The translations under genes and the position numbers were made by a program. A DNA stretch of 64,000 nucleotides, taken from positions 1 to 64,000 of the forward strand of contig DXCV01000046.1 in the NCBI GenBank assembly GCA_019115825.1. Direction: 5' to 3'. This DNA comes from Candidatus Bacteroides pullicola. Lineage in GTDB: Bacteria > Bacteroidota > Bacteroidia > Bacteroidales > Bacteroidaceae. How positions within the stretch are numbered: position 1 is the stretch's first letter; the number at the start of each line of letters is the position of its first letter. Shown here piece after piece: positions 27,940 through 35,449 of this stretch. The notes beneath the pieces are model-generated. The model saw only the letters and a program-made list of their open reading frames with translations. It made no database searches and was not told the DNA's origin.

Positions 27940-28582
27940 ATGTACTGAATGTGGGCAGATGGTGTCTGATAAGGCTTCAACATGCCCGAAGTGTGGTGCT
28001 CCTATTGTAGTACCCGTAACGTGTAAAGAATGTGGGCAACCTGTTTCACCCAATGCCGTAACGTGCCCTAATTGTGGCGCACCTCTCAAGGCTACTAAAC
28101 AATGTAGAGAATGTGGCAAACAGATTCCTGAAGATGCTGAATCCTGTCCTTATTGTGGGTATTCAGAAAGAATGTCTGTTACTTCCAATGAAGAGCAACC
28201 AAGACCGACCTTCGGTGAGGCCTTATCCGTATGTTTTACGAAAAAGTATGCTACATTCACAGGTAGGGCACGCCGTTCGGAGTTTTGGTATTTCTATCTC
28301 TTCAATATGATAATCGGTTTCTCCCTAAATATTCTGATGTCGGCATTCATAGGAAGTTCCATGTATACGATTATGATGGTAATAGTATGTCTCTATTCTT
28401 TAGCAGTATTTGTACCTAATCTTGCCGTAATGGTTAGAAGGCTTCATGATATAGGGAAAAGCGGATGGAACATTCTATGGGCAATCTTACCAATCATCGG
28501 AGCAATACTTCTCTTGATATGGTTCATTAAAGATTCCGCCAAAGGTGAAAATAAATATGGCGCATCACCGAAGTATAACTGA
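27926..28582 (+). CDS. DUF805 membrane protein with three N-terminal zinc ribbons
   Basis: 218 residues from ATG 27926 (MALIKCTECGQMVSDKAS). Three consecutive CxxC...CxxC zinc ribbons (CTECG/CPKCG, CKECG/CPNCG, CRECG/CPYCG) fill residues 5-80. A DUF805 domain follows (about 105-205) with FTGRARRSEFWYFYLFN, three to four hydrophobic helices and RRLHDIGKSGWN. DUF805 proteins are small inner-membrane proteins of unknown function. An upstream ATG at 27893 would overlap the previous gene further and adds a non-conserved tail. Confidence 0.88.
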   Translation: MALIKCTECGQMVSDKASTCPKCGAPIVVPVTCKECGQPVSPNAVTCPNCGAPLKATKQCRECGKQIPEDAESCPYCGYSERMSVTSNEEQPRPTFGEALSVCFTKKYATFTGRARRSEFWYFYLFNMIIGFSLNILMSAFIGSSMYTIMMVIVCLYSLAVFVPNLAVMVRRLHDIGKSGWNILWAILPIIGAILLLIWFIKDSAKGENKYGASPKYN

Positions 28583-28596
28583 TTAATATAAGAAAT

Positions 28597-29034
28597 ATGA
28601 AACTTACAAATGTTTTTATTAGCATAATAATGGTTTTCGGGATTGCATTTAGTTCTCTGACATTTTCAAGCTGCAACGGAAAGAATGAAGTCGCTTCATA
28701 TTTTAATAATGCGGCAAAAACGACTAAAGAAGAAACTCCTCTTCCACAACAAACAGATGCAACAACAACTTGGGTAGACGTAAAGTATTACGAAAAAGAG
28801 AATGTTTATGAATATGTTTACGAGATAAATGTTCCTTTTACAGAAAAGCTTCCATCTTCACAGGTACAAGAAATGAAGAATGCCATGTTGCCTATAATGG
28901 TTGAAGCAATCAAAATGGAAGGAGATTTTTATGACAAAGTAAAGCAGTATAAAACGACACTTAGATTTGTTTATATCTCTAACGATGGAAAAGAATTCTG
29001 CAATTTCAAGATTCTTCCCTCAGAGTTAGATTAA
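28597..29034 (+). CDS. Small lipoprotein of unknown function
   Basis: 145 residues. The signal ends in lipobox TFSSC (about residue 26). A low-complexity linker (KTTKEETPLPQQTDATTT) leads to a compact domain of about 90 residues (YEYVYEINVPFTEKLPSS; TTLRFVYISNDGKEFCNFKI). Not recognised. Fifteen bases after the DUF805 gene and four bases before the next, so co-transcribed. Confidence 0.75.
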   Translation: MKLTNVFISIIMVFGIAFSSLTFSSCNGKNEVASYFNNAAKTTKEETPLPQQTDATTTWVDVKYYEKENVYEYVYEINVPFTEKLPSSQVQEMKNAMLPIMVEAIKMEGDFYDKVKQYKTTLRFVYISNDGKEFCNFKILPSELD

Positions 29035-29038
29035 CGAT

Positions 29039-29452
29039 ATGTCTTTAATACAATGCCCTATATGTCATGACACGGTGTCGGACAAAGCAAGTATTTGTCC
29101 GCACTGTGGCAATGCAATCGTTAAACCCCAATATAGAGTGCGCTATCGGGATTATGTAAAGAGTCCTATACCTGAGACTTTACGTCCCAAATCCTATATG
29201 GTTCACTCCATCTTATTGGGATTAGCATCTTTTATCCTCTTTACTATTTGGTGTTTGCCATTTGCCATAGCGAGCTTTATTTATGCGAACAAGGTTGACA
29301 ACTTATGGAATAGAGGAGATATAGATGGTGCGGTGTATGCCTCTCAATCAGCCCGCAAATGGTATTCCATAGGGCTTTGGCTTGGTATCATATCTTGGTT
29401 ATTAATTTTATTCATAGTATTTTGTATCATAATTGCTATAGCAGATGAATAA
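29039..29452 (+). CDS. Zinc-ribbon CD225/dispanin-like membrane protein
   Basis: 137 residues. An N-terminal zinc ribbon (CPICHDTVSDKASICPHCG) is followed by two TM helices: HSILLGLASFILFTIWCLPF, and SIGLWLGIISWLLILFIVFC. Between them AIASFIYANKVDNLWNRGDIDGAVYASQSARKW matches the intracellular loop of CD225/dispanin proteins (the superfamily of eukaryotic IFITMs): a helix with small residues, then an A-x-x-x-S-x-x-A/K pattern. Bacterial members have no firm function. The end overlaps the next gene by eight bases. Confidence 0.8.
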   Translation: MSLIQCPICHDTVSDKASICPHCGNAIVKPQYRVRYRDYVKSPIPETLRPKSYMVHSILLGLASFILFTIWCLPFAIASFIYANKVDNLWNRGDIDGAVYASQSARKWYSIGLWLGIISWLLILFIVFCIIIAIADE

Positions 29453-30302
29453 TAAAGAATCAAACAATGCAAATAGACAATCTAACCTGATTGTCAGTAG
29501 TGGATTTATCATTTTTGTCATAGCTGCACTGTTGATAGATGGCGCAGTTTTGTTCTTTACCTCACAAGATGGTGAAGCGGATGATTATACGGAAGAAATC
29601 AGTGAATACATATCCAATACGGAAGTTCAAGATGAAATAGAGGAAGATGTTCCTACGGATGTTGTAGAAGAAAAAACATACGATGAAGCATTCTATACCA
29701 TCACTCCTAATGGTGTGGCAAATATCTTCATTGGGAATACCTTTAATGACTATAATACTTCTCTTATGAAAGAAGAAGATATAGCCAAACAATGGTTTGA
29801 TTTTTCTTTGGTAGATATCAAAGAGGATAATAGTTACGACATGCAAACCTACTATATGTTTATGAAAATATATGAGGAAAACAAAATGATGCTCTCCTTG
29901 TATGGCGGATATTTCGATGAACGCCCGAACACGCTACAAGCAGAGGTTAAAGGTATTATGGTCTCTTCCCCACTATTTAAATTACCCAACGGGATTCATT
30001 CAGGAATGTCCGCCAAAGAACTTATTAACAACTATGGAGCTACCATACAGCTTCATGAGGATGAAGGAGGAGAGCATATTGATTTTATCACATTTGAAAT
30101 ACCTGACTATGTAGGGTTTACCCTTGTAGCCGACAAAGAGGTCTTAGTGAATAGATATGGCGAATCTTATTTTGACATGTATGATTCCCAAGGATATAAA
30201 GAGAATTTTAGCGAGAACATAAAAAAAGAAGTAGTGGAATATAGTACGCTTAAATCCATATTAATAGGAGATTATCCTATAGAGTTCTCCAATATAAACT
30301 AA
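29445..30302 (+). CDS. TM-anchored extracytoplasmic protein, unknown C-terminal domain
   Basis: 285 residues. A short cytoplasmic start and one TM helix (VSSGFIIFVIAALLIDGAVL, residues 19-38), an acidic linker (DGEADDYTEEISEYIS ... EEDVPTDVVEE), then about 200 residues of beta-rich domain (TPNGVANIFIGNTFNDYN; FKLPNGIHSGMSAKELINNYG). The N-terminal 40 residues are closely related to those of the next gene, while the C-terminal domains differ. Not recognised beyond that. Confidence 0.75.
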   Translation: MNNKESNNANRQSNLIVSSGFIIFVIAALLIDGAVLFFTSQDGEADDYTEEISEYISNTEVQDEIEEDVPTDVVEEKTYDEAFYTITPNGVANIFIGNTFNDYNTSLMKEEDIAKQWFDFSLVDIKEDNSYDMQTYYMFMKIYEENKMMLSLYGGYFDERPNTLQAEVKGIMVSSPLFKLPNGIHSGMSAKELINNYGATIQLHEDEGGEHIDFITFEIPDYVGFTLVADKEVLVNRYGESYFDMYDSQGYKENFSENIKKEVVEYSTLKSILIGDYPIEFSNIN

Positions 30303-30317
30303 TAGCATTTTCATGTT

Positions 30318-31319
30318 ATGGATAATTATAACAATTCGAGCAAATCTAATAAAGGTACAAATCCTATAGTCAGTAAAGGGTTTATTATTTTCGTAATAAT
30401 CGCTTTGCTGATTGATGGGGTTATTTTGCTACTGACTATGCGTAATAGTGCGGAGGAAACCGTTGGTGAATTTAGCAATGATACTGTAGCCGTAGAAGGA
30501 ATAAATGAAAGCATACATGAGGATGAGACCGTAAATGAGGATATGGCATCCAAAGAAGAAACTACAACGGTGGCAAGGTGGAAAAAGTATATGCTTACGG
30601 GGAACTTGACTGATGACAAAGGGAAATATCCAATAGAACTAACTTTTGTTGTAGATGAACAAGCCAATGAAATCAGTAATGCGATTTATACTAATGTGAA
30701 CTTAGGCGGGAAAATACGCATGAGTGGAGAAATGTCAGGTGATAATTTTATTTTTACAGGGAAAGACGGTAGAAATAAATTTCGCATGACTTTTGACAAG
30801 TATTCATATAGAGGTGTCGCTACTGATGGGCCAAAAAAATTGGAATTAATATTCAATAGCACTGGAATATTTGGCTTGGATTCACCTCCCAAAGATGATA
30901 ATACAGATATGCAACTATCAACAGAAAATGTGAAAGAGGAAAATATTGAAACAGAAGAAACCTCAATTCCTGATCAACAGGCAATAGTATCGGATGATAA
31001 TTTGTATGCCGTCTCTGATGTAAATGTCGCTCCCCAATTTTTGAATGGTGGTCATGCAGGTCTGATGCAATATATTGCACAAAATATCCAATATCCAAAT
31101 TCAGGAGGCAACATTCAAGGCCGTGTAGTGGTGCGGTTCGTGATTGAAAAGAATGGTAGCGTTAGTGATTTGCAGGTTGAAAAGAGCCTGAATGAAGCGT
31201 TTGACAAAGAAGCCTGCCGTGTGGTCGAAACCACTAATGGCAAATGGCAACCTGCACAGAAAAATGGAAACGCAGTCCGAACTACATACACTTTACCCAT
31301 AACTTTTAGAGCTAACTAA
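30318..31319 (+). CDS. TM-anchored protein with TonB-like C-terminal domain
   Basis: 333 residues. A TM helix (VSKGFIIFVIIALLIDGVIL) nearly identical to the upstream neighbour's, an acidic linker, a beta domain (KYMLTGNLTDDKGKYPIEL, typical of small lipocalin-like or DUF domains), a second linker, and a TonB C-terminal domain at about 245-333 (GGHAGLMQYIAQNIQYP; GRVVVRFVIEKNGSVSDLQV). Such TonB-C proteins lie in the periplasm; no TonB box partner is nearby. Fifteen bases after the previous gene. Confidence 0.82.
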   Translation: MDNYNNSSKSNKGTNPIVSKGFIIFVIIALLIDGVILLLTMRNSAEETVGEFSNDTVAVEGINESIHEDETVNEDMASKEETTTVARWKKYMLTGNLTDDKGKYPIELTFVVDEQANEISNAIYTNVNLGGKIRMSGEMSGDNFIFTGKDGRNKFRMTFDKYSYRGVATDGPKKLELIFNSTGIFGLDSPPKDDNTDMQLSTENVKEENIETEETSIPDQQAIVSDDNLYAVSDVNVAPQFLNGGHAGLMQYIAQNIQYPNSGGNIQGRVVVRFVIEKNGSVSDLQVEKSLNEAFDKEACRVVETTNGKWQPAQKNGNAVRTTYTLPITFRAN

Positions 31320-31342
31320 TTAAAACTAAAAATAAACTGAAT

Positions 31343-31765
31343 ATGAAAAAGTATTTGAATCTATTTTTTATGGCAATCGTGACCGTATGCATGTTATCTC
31401 TCAATTCATGCAGCGATGATGATGGCGAAGTTCTTTCTTCCGATATAGTCGGTACTTGGAAATGGGATTCTTTTAATACAGACGAAACGGAAGCCTTCTT
31501 TGGCGAACAGTACATTCAATTTGGTTCGGATGGGCAATACATTGAAGTCGGAATAGACGGATTTGGCTCTGAAGGCGAAGTGGATATAATAAGAGGCCAA
31601 TGGAAACAATCAGGGAACACGATTACGGTAAGCGGAAATGGTGTACCTACTACAACAACGGAAATTACAGAATTGACCGATACAGATTTAACGCTTGTCA
31701 CATTGGGAATACCTATGTCGTATAAGCGTGTCGCAGATTCAGAGATTGAGAAATACCTCAACTAA
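31343..31765 (+). CDS. Lipocalin-like small lipoprotein
   Basis: 140 residues. Lipobox LNSC (about residue 23) followed by SDDDGE, the acidic +2/+5 context seen in Bacteroides surface lipoproteins. The mature part reads as a small beta barrel of the lipocalin-like type (DIVGTWKWDSFNTDE; GQWKQSGNTITVSGNG; LVTLGIPMSYKRV). Last gene of the operon; a strong terminator follows at 31812. Confidence 0.8.
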   Translation: MKKYLNLFFMAIVTVCMLSLNSCSDDDGEVLSSDIVGTWKWDSFNTDETEAFFGEQYIQFGSDGQYIEVGIDGFGSEGEVDIIRGQWKQSGNTITVSGNGVPTTTTEITELTDTDLTLVTLGIPMSYKRVADSEIEKYLN

Positions 31766-31811
31766 AACAGTAGATAACGTGAGTTCGATATAACTCAGAA
31801 CATAGTAAGCT

Positions 31812-31853
31812 GCCCGTCTTTGACGAAACACACGTCAATGGCGGGCTTTCTTT
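31812..31853 (+). terminator. Strong terminator of the island operon
   Basis: GCCCG...TTTGACG (31812-31824 region) pairs with CGTCAA...CGGGC (to 31845) around AAACACA, followed by TTTCTTT. It closes the seven-gene operon. Confidence 0.85.
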
Positions 31854-32026
31854 CAAAGAAGCAGTATGCAGCTATGGCAGATTTTCGCATCACTCATCCG
31901 GTTAGGTTTGTCCCGATGCTTATGATTCTTGTCTTCAACCCTATATTTTTCCTGTACTTTGGCAAATTCTTTGCAAAAATCATCCGCCATACAATAAATC
32001 TGCGTAATTTTAGCCTCTGAGCACAT
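31853..32026 (-). pseudogene. IS982-family transposase N-terminal remnant
   Basis: From ATG 32026 the frame reads MCSEAKITQIYCMADDFCKE and continues to NRMSDAKI (31880), which I recognise as the N-terminus of Bacteroides IS982-type transposases. It then leaves the family sequence (CHSCILLL, stop), so more than 80% of the roughly 300-residue protein is missing. No matching terminal inverted repeats are seen. It marks a decayed insertion right after the operon terminator. Confidence 0.75.
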
Positions 32027-32147
32027 AGTGGTAATCGCTTTAATGTTATAATAGAGCACTATAAATTCAATGCCTTTATCGATATGTTCCTAATTTTCAA
32101 ACGAATAATTTTAATTCTTATATCAAACTCAAGTTAATCTACAGAAC

Positions 32148-32420
32148 ATGATGAAAGTAAGAATCTGGATGGGAATGTTCCTGATATTCTTGTGCTCATT
32201 CAGCCAAACCAAAGGAATCATGAATCTTAGGGGCGTCGTTTATGATGTCGGGCTAAATTTTACGCCCGAAAGTTGTTCGGTCGATACCTTTGATATCGAC
32301 CTCGTGAAGTATGATATCAGTGTCATCGCCAACATACTCCGAGCCAATGCCATACGCATTGAAGGCGAAGACATCGGCAGGCTCACCGCAGCCGCAGAAG
32401 TGGCCTCAGACTTAGGGTAG
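32148..32420 (+). pseudogene. Truncated exported protein with TIM-barrel-like start
   Basis: 90 residues. A signal-like segment (MGMFLIFLCSFSQTKG) precedes MNLRGVVYDVGLNFTPE, then VDTFDIDLVKYDISVIANIL and RANAIRIEGEDIGRLTAAAE, which looks like the first strands and helices of a sugar-active TIM-barrel-type protein. It stops at 32420 (...VASDLG), far short of a barrel. Probably a 3'-deleted gene; family assignment is tentative. Confidence 0.5.
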
Positions 32421-32738
32421 CGATAACCTCAATACCAAGCGAACCAATTTGTACGGCAGGTTCTTGATCTGCACCTTTACTTCACTCCATATATGCTCCA
32501 GTATCCAAATTAAAAGCAACTTGTCCATGATGAAAATCATTAAATTCCGGAGCAAAAATAAGCCGCCTTGCCAATGTCGGCAGACGATATTGGTTGTCCT
32601 ATCCATGGTTCAGGCAGGGGCGAGTGAATGATTACGGGGTAACTTTGCGGAATCTCCTTAAAAGTCATCCCGATTATGAAGCAAGGCTACAGGAATAAAG
32701 GTACAGAGATAAGAAAAACAAAATATAGGGATAGCGGA

Positions 32739-32782
32739 GGAATCATGCACGATGATGGTAGGAATCATGTACGATGATTGTC
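32739..32782. repeat. Two 22-bp palindromic units (AATCAT family)
   Basis: Units start at 32739 and 32761 with arms AATCAT...ATGAT and centres GCACG and GTACG. They belong to the same family as the four units at 8412-8499, here inside the decayed part of the island. Confidence 0.88.
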
Positions 32783-32785
32783 CAT

Positions 32786-32950
32786 GTGGTCCATACCCTA
32801 AGCACGCAGGAAATCGGGCTGTGCTTCCTTATGCAGGACGGCAGACTGGAGGAAGCGGATAGAGAGCCTAACTCTTTTACCCGGGAAGAAAACGAGATGG
32901 AAATCATGAGGAGACTGACAAAGGGAGTGATGGAGCCTCATTTTCTGTAA
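32786..32950 (+). pseudogene. Possible gene remnant
   Basis: A 54-codon open frame (first codon GTG) reads VVHTLSTQEIGLCFLMQDGR and ends EIMRRLTKGVMEPHFL. It looks like the tail of a real protein rather than random sequence, but I cannot name a family and there is no convincing start. Confidence 0.25.
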
Positions 32951-33058
32951 AATTGATACAAAAAACGGAGATTTGTCTATCTCCTTGTATCCCATCCTGC
33001 TGTACCTTTGTAATCGTAAAAAAGATAATAGAATGAAAAACCTTTACACATAAGACGT

Positions 33059-33880
33059 ATGAAAAAGATTCTGATTTTATTAGTAATGGCAACAATGACT
33101 AACATTCAAGGAATTATGGCACAGGAAAAGATTACACAGACTGCCGGACACGTGCAGTTGGGAGAATTTGCCCCGAAGTTTGCCGAGCTTAACGACGACG
33201 TGCTTTTCGGGGAAGTATGGAACCGTCCGGGACTCAGCCCCCACGACCGGAGCATGATAACCATCGCCACACTGGTCGGCAAGGGCATCATCGACTCGTC
33301 GCTGACGCACCACCTCCAGTTCGCCAAGCAGAACGGCATCACCCGCACTGAAATATCGGAAATGCTGACGCACATCGCCTTCTATGCAGGATGGCCCAAT
33401 GCGTGGGGCGCATTCCGCCTGGCTAAAGACGTGTGGGCTGACGACACCGCCGGCGAAGACAGCAAAGCTGCTTTCCAGCGCGAAATGATATTCCCCATCG
33501 GAGAGCCGAACACCGCCTACGCCAAGTATTTCATCGGCAACAGCTACCTTGCTCGCGTTTCCACGGAGCAGGTACCTTTCTCCAACGTGACGTTCGAGCC
33601 GGGCTGCCGCAACAATTGGCATATCCATCACGCCACGAAGGGCGGCGGGCAGATGCTGGTCTGCGTGGCCGGCAAGGGATGGTATCAAGAAGAAGGCAAG
33701 CCTGCCGTACAGATGCTTCCGGGCGATGTCATCCACATTCCCGCCAATGTGAAACACTGGCACGGTGCGGCTGCAGACAGCTGGTTCGCACACCTCGCCT
33801 TTGAAATCCCTGGAGAAAACGCCTCCAACGAATGGCTGGAACCTGTGACGGACGAGGAGTACGAGAAATTAGGCAAATGA
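33059..33880 (+). CDS. Exported carboxymuconolactone decarboxylase-cupin fusion protein
   Basis: 273 residues. A signal peptide (ILILLVMATMTNIQGIMAQ) precedes a CMD/AhpD-like domain (about 40-120: RPGLSPHDRSMITIATLVG, then EMLTHIAFYAGWPNAW) and a cupin (about 150-255: NNWHIHHATKGGGQMLVCVA; GDVIHIPANVKHWHGA) with the expected metal-binding His/Glu pattern. Note the CMD part has no CxxC peroxidatic pair. It is more GC-rich than the operon to its left. An AraC regulator and a monooxygenase-like gene follow, suggesting a small redox/detoxification group. Confidence 0.9.
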   Translation: MKKILILLVMATMTNIQGIMAQEKITQTAGHVQLGEFAPKFAELNDDVLFGEVWNRPGLSPHDRSMITIATLVGKGIIDSSLTHHLQFAKQNGITRTEISEMLTHIAFYAGWPNAWGAFRLAKDVWADDTAGEDSKAAFQREMIFPIGEPNTAYAKYFIGNSYLARVSTEQVPFSNVTFEPGCRNNWHIHHATKGGGQMLVCVAGKGWYQEEGKPAVQMLPGDVIHIPANVKHWHGAAADSWFAHLAFEIPGENASNEWLEPVTDEEYEKLGK

Positions 33881-33994
33881 TTGACGGGCGCATCCGCCTG
33901 AACTGCCCGAAAAGGTATAGGAGTTGTCACATCGGTAGCTTCTATACCTTTTTATAATAACAATCTGTGCGGTTATTGACAGAAAGCTCATGGA

Positions 33995-34882
33995 ATGGAT
34001 ACAATGATAATGAAAGTCGATACGATAACTCAATGCAACAAGATGTTCTTGGAAAAGACCCTGCATCCGTTGGTCAGCCTCATAGAGATGCCAGACTTGC
34101 GCATTCAAGAATTGCTGCAGATGGATTTCTATTCTGTGCTGATGAAGGGACGCTGCTCCCAGAGCATGGCATACGGGCAGAAGAATTATGATTTTTCTGA
34201 CGGGACACTTGTTTTTCTGTCACCTGGACAACCGATAAACTGTATGACATGGGGTGGAGGAAAAGACCATATACTGCTTTGCTTTCACCCGGAACTGATA
34301 AGCGGGACATCCCTCGGGGAGCATTTCAATGACTATACATTTTTTCATTACCGACAAAACGAAGCACTCCATGTGTCAGTCCGTGAAAGGATGGTATTTA
34401 AGGATTGCATGGAAAGCATCAAAAATGAATTGCGCTGGGGTGTGGACGAGTATAGCCGGAAGCTTATCTGTAATAAAATAGAGTTGCTGCTGAATTACGG
34501 AAGCCGCTTCTATCATCGGCAGTTCATCATGCGTCATGATGTCCATGCAGAAATAGTAGAGAAAACGGACAAATGGTTGGAGCGTTATTTCTTTACCGGA
34601 CAACCCCGACACACGGGACTGCCTTCGGCTGAGAGTTGTGCACGAGTGCAGAATATGTCTTCCGCCTATTTTGATGATTTGCTCAAATTTGAGACCGGGA
34701 AAAGAACCGATGAGTATGTGCAGTTCAAGCGAATCAGCGTTGCCTGTGACTTGTTACGACGGACAGACAGGAGTGTGGCGGAAATAGCAGAAGACCTCGG
34801 TTGTCCATCCGTCCGACATTTTACAAGTCTGTTCAAGAAATTAAAAGGCTGCACTCCGAGTTTATACAAGACACCCAACTGA
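33995..34882 (+). CDS. AraC-family transcriptional regulator
   Basis: 295 residues (another ATG at 34004). The N-terminal cupin-like sensing domain (GTLVFLSPGQPINCM) is followed by an AraC double helix-turn-helix in the last 100 residues (SSAYFDDLLKFETGKRTDEY; SVAEIAEDLGCPSVRHFTSL, then FKKLKGCTPS). It probably controls the flanking CMD-cupin and monooxygenase genes; the signal is unknown. Confidence 0.9.
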   Translation: MDTMIMKVDTITQCNKMFLEKTLHPLVSLIEMPDLRIQELLQMDFYSVLMKGRCSQSMAYGQKNYDFSDGTLVFLSPGQPINCMTWGGGKDHILLCFHPELISGTSLGEHFNDYTFFHYRQNEALHVSVRERMVFKDCMESIKNELRWGVDEYSRKLICNKIELLLNYGSRFYHRQFIMRHDVHAEIVEKTDKWLERYFFTGQPRHTGLPSAESCARVQNMSSAYFDDLLKFETGKRTDEYVQFKRISVACDLLRRTDRSVAEIAEDLGCPSVRHFTSLFKKLKGCTPSLYKTPN

Positions 34883-34943
34883 CAGAAAGACTCGCTGGAT
34901 GTGGCTAAAAATTTACAATTAAAAAATTATAAGAAAGAATGCA

Positions 34944-35414
34944 ATGAAAATACTGTATTTAATGCCGTTAATGTTTTTGTCCAACCACGCACCGATGACA
35001 GCGAACAATGACAACCATCAAGGAATGGTGGATGTGCACACCCACATCATCCCCGAATATGACGAAGCTCCGTACAGCCTGGAAAGCGAAATGCTGGTAC
35101 GCATTTCCGAGATAGAGGTCTACCCCGAATACTTGGACGAATATCTGACGTTCGCTAGGAATGTAGGAGCGGAGTCCGTCCGCAAGGAGCCGGGTGTGAT
35201 AGCCATTTATCCGATGGTGCAGAACCGGGATTCGTGCCAGATACGTATTCTTGAAATCTATGCCGACCAAGAAGCTTATAAGAAACATATCGCTTCAGAG
35301 CATTTCCAGACTTATAAGCAGGGCACATTGCACATGGTCAAATCGCTCGACCTGGTGGATATGACTCCTATGAATCCTGACGGCATGAAGGAAATTTTCA
35401 CCAAAATGAAATGA
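34944..35414 (+). CDS. Antibiotic-biosynthesis-monooxygenase (ABM) domain protein with an amidohydrolase-like N-terminus
   Basis: 156 residues. Residues 1-26 are a weak signal sequence; residues 27-40 read GMVDVHTHIIPEYD, the start of an amidohydrolase (the H-x-H metal motif) but with no barrel after it. From residue 45 onward a ferredoxin-like ABM/quinol-monooxygenase domain runs to the end (MLVRISEIEVYPEYLDEYL; EIYADQEAYKKHIASEHFQ). The most economical reading is a deletion that fused the 5' end of an amidohydrolase gene to an ABM gene. The ABM part looks intact. Confidence 0.75.
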   Translation: MKILYLMPLMFLSNHAPMTANNDNHQGMVDVHTHIIPEYDEAPYSLESEMLVRISEIEVYPEYLDEYLTFARNVGAESVRKEPGVIAIYPMVQNRDSCQIRILEIYADQEAYKKHIASEHFQTYKQGTLHMVKSLDLVDMTPMNPDGMKEIFTKMK

Positions 35415-35449
35415 TATTCAAGCCTATAGGTCTATCCGTGCCTAAAACT

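Larger units (their letters stand above)
32421..33058. other. Decayed intergenic zone of the island
   Basis: No intact gene. It holds two 22-bp palindrome units (32739-32782), an open frame without a good start (32786-32950), and a TACCTTTG -7 element (33003-33010) that may serve the CMD-cupin gene. Short frames on both strands at 32412-32631 resemble no family I recognise. Confidence 0.6.

Noticed and set aside
31820-32020. Plus-strand 66-residue frame over the IS982 remnant
   Set aside because: It is antisense to the recognisable transposase fragment, overlaps the terminator, and lacks any family similarity.
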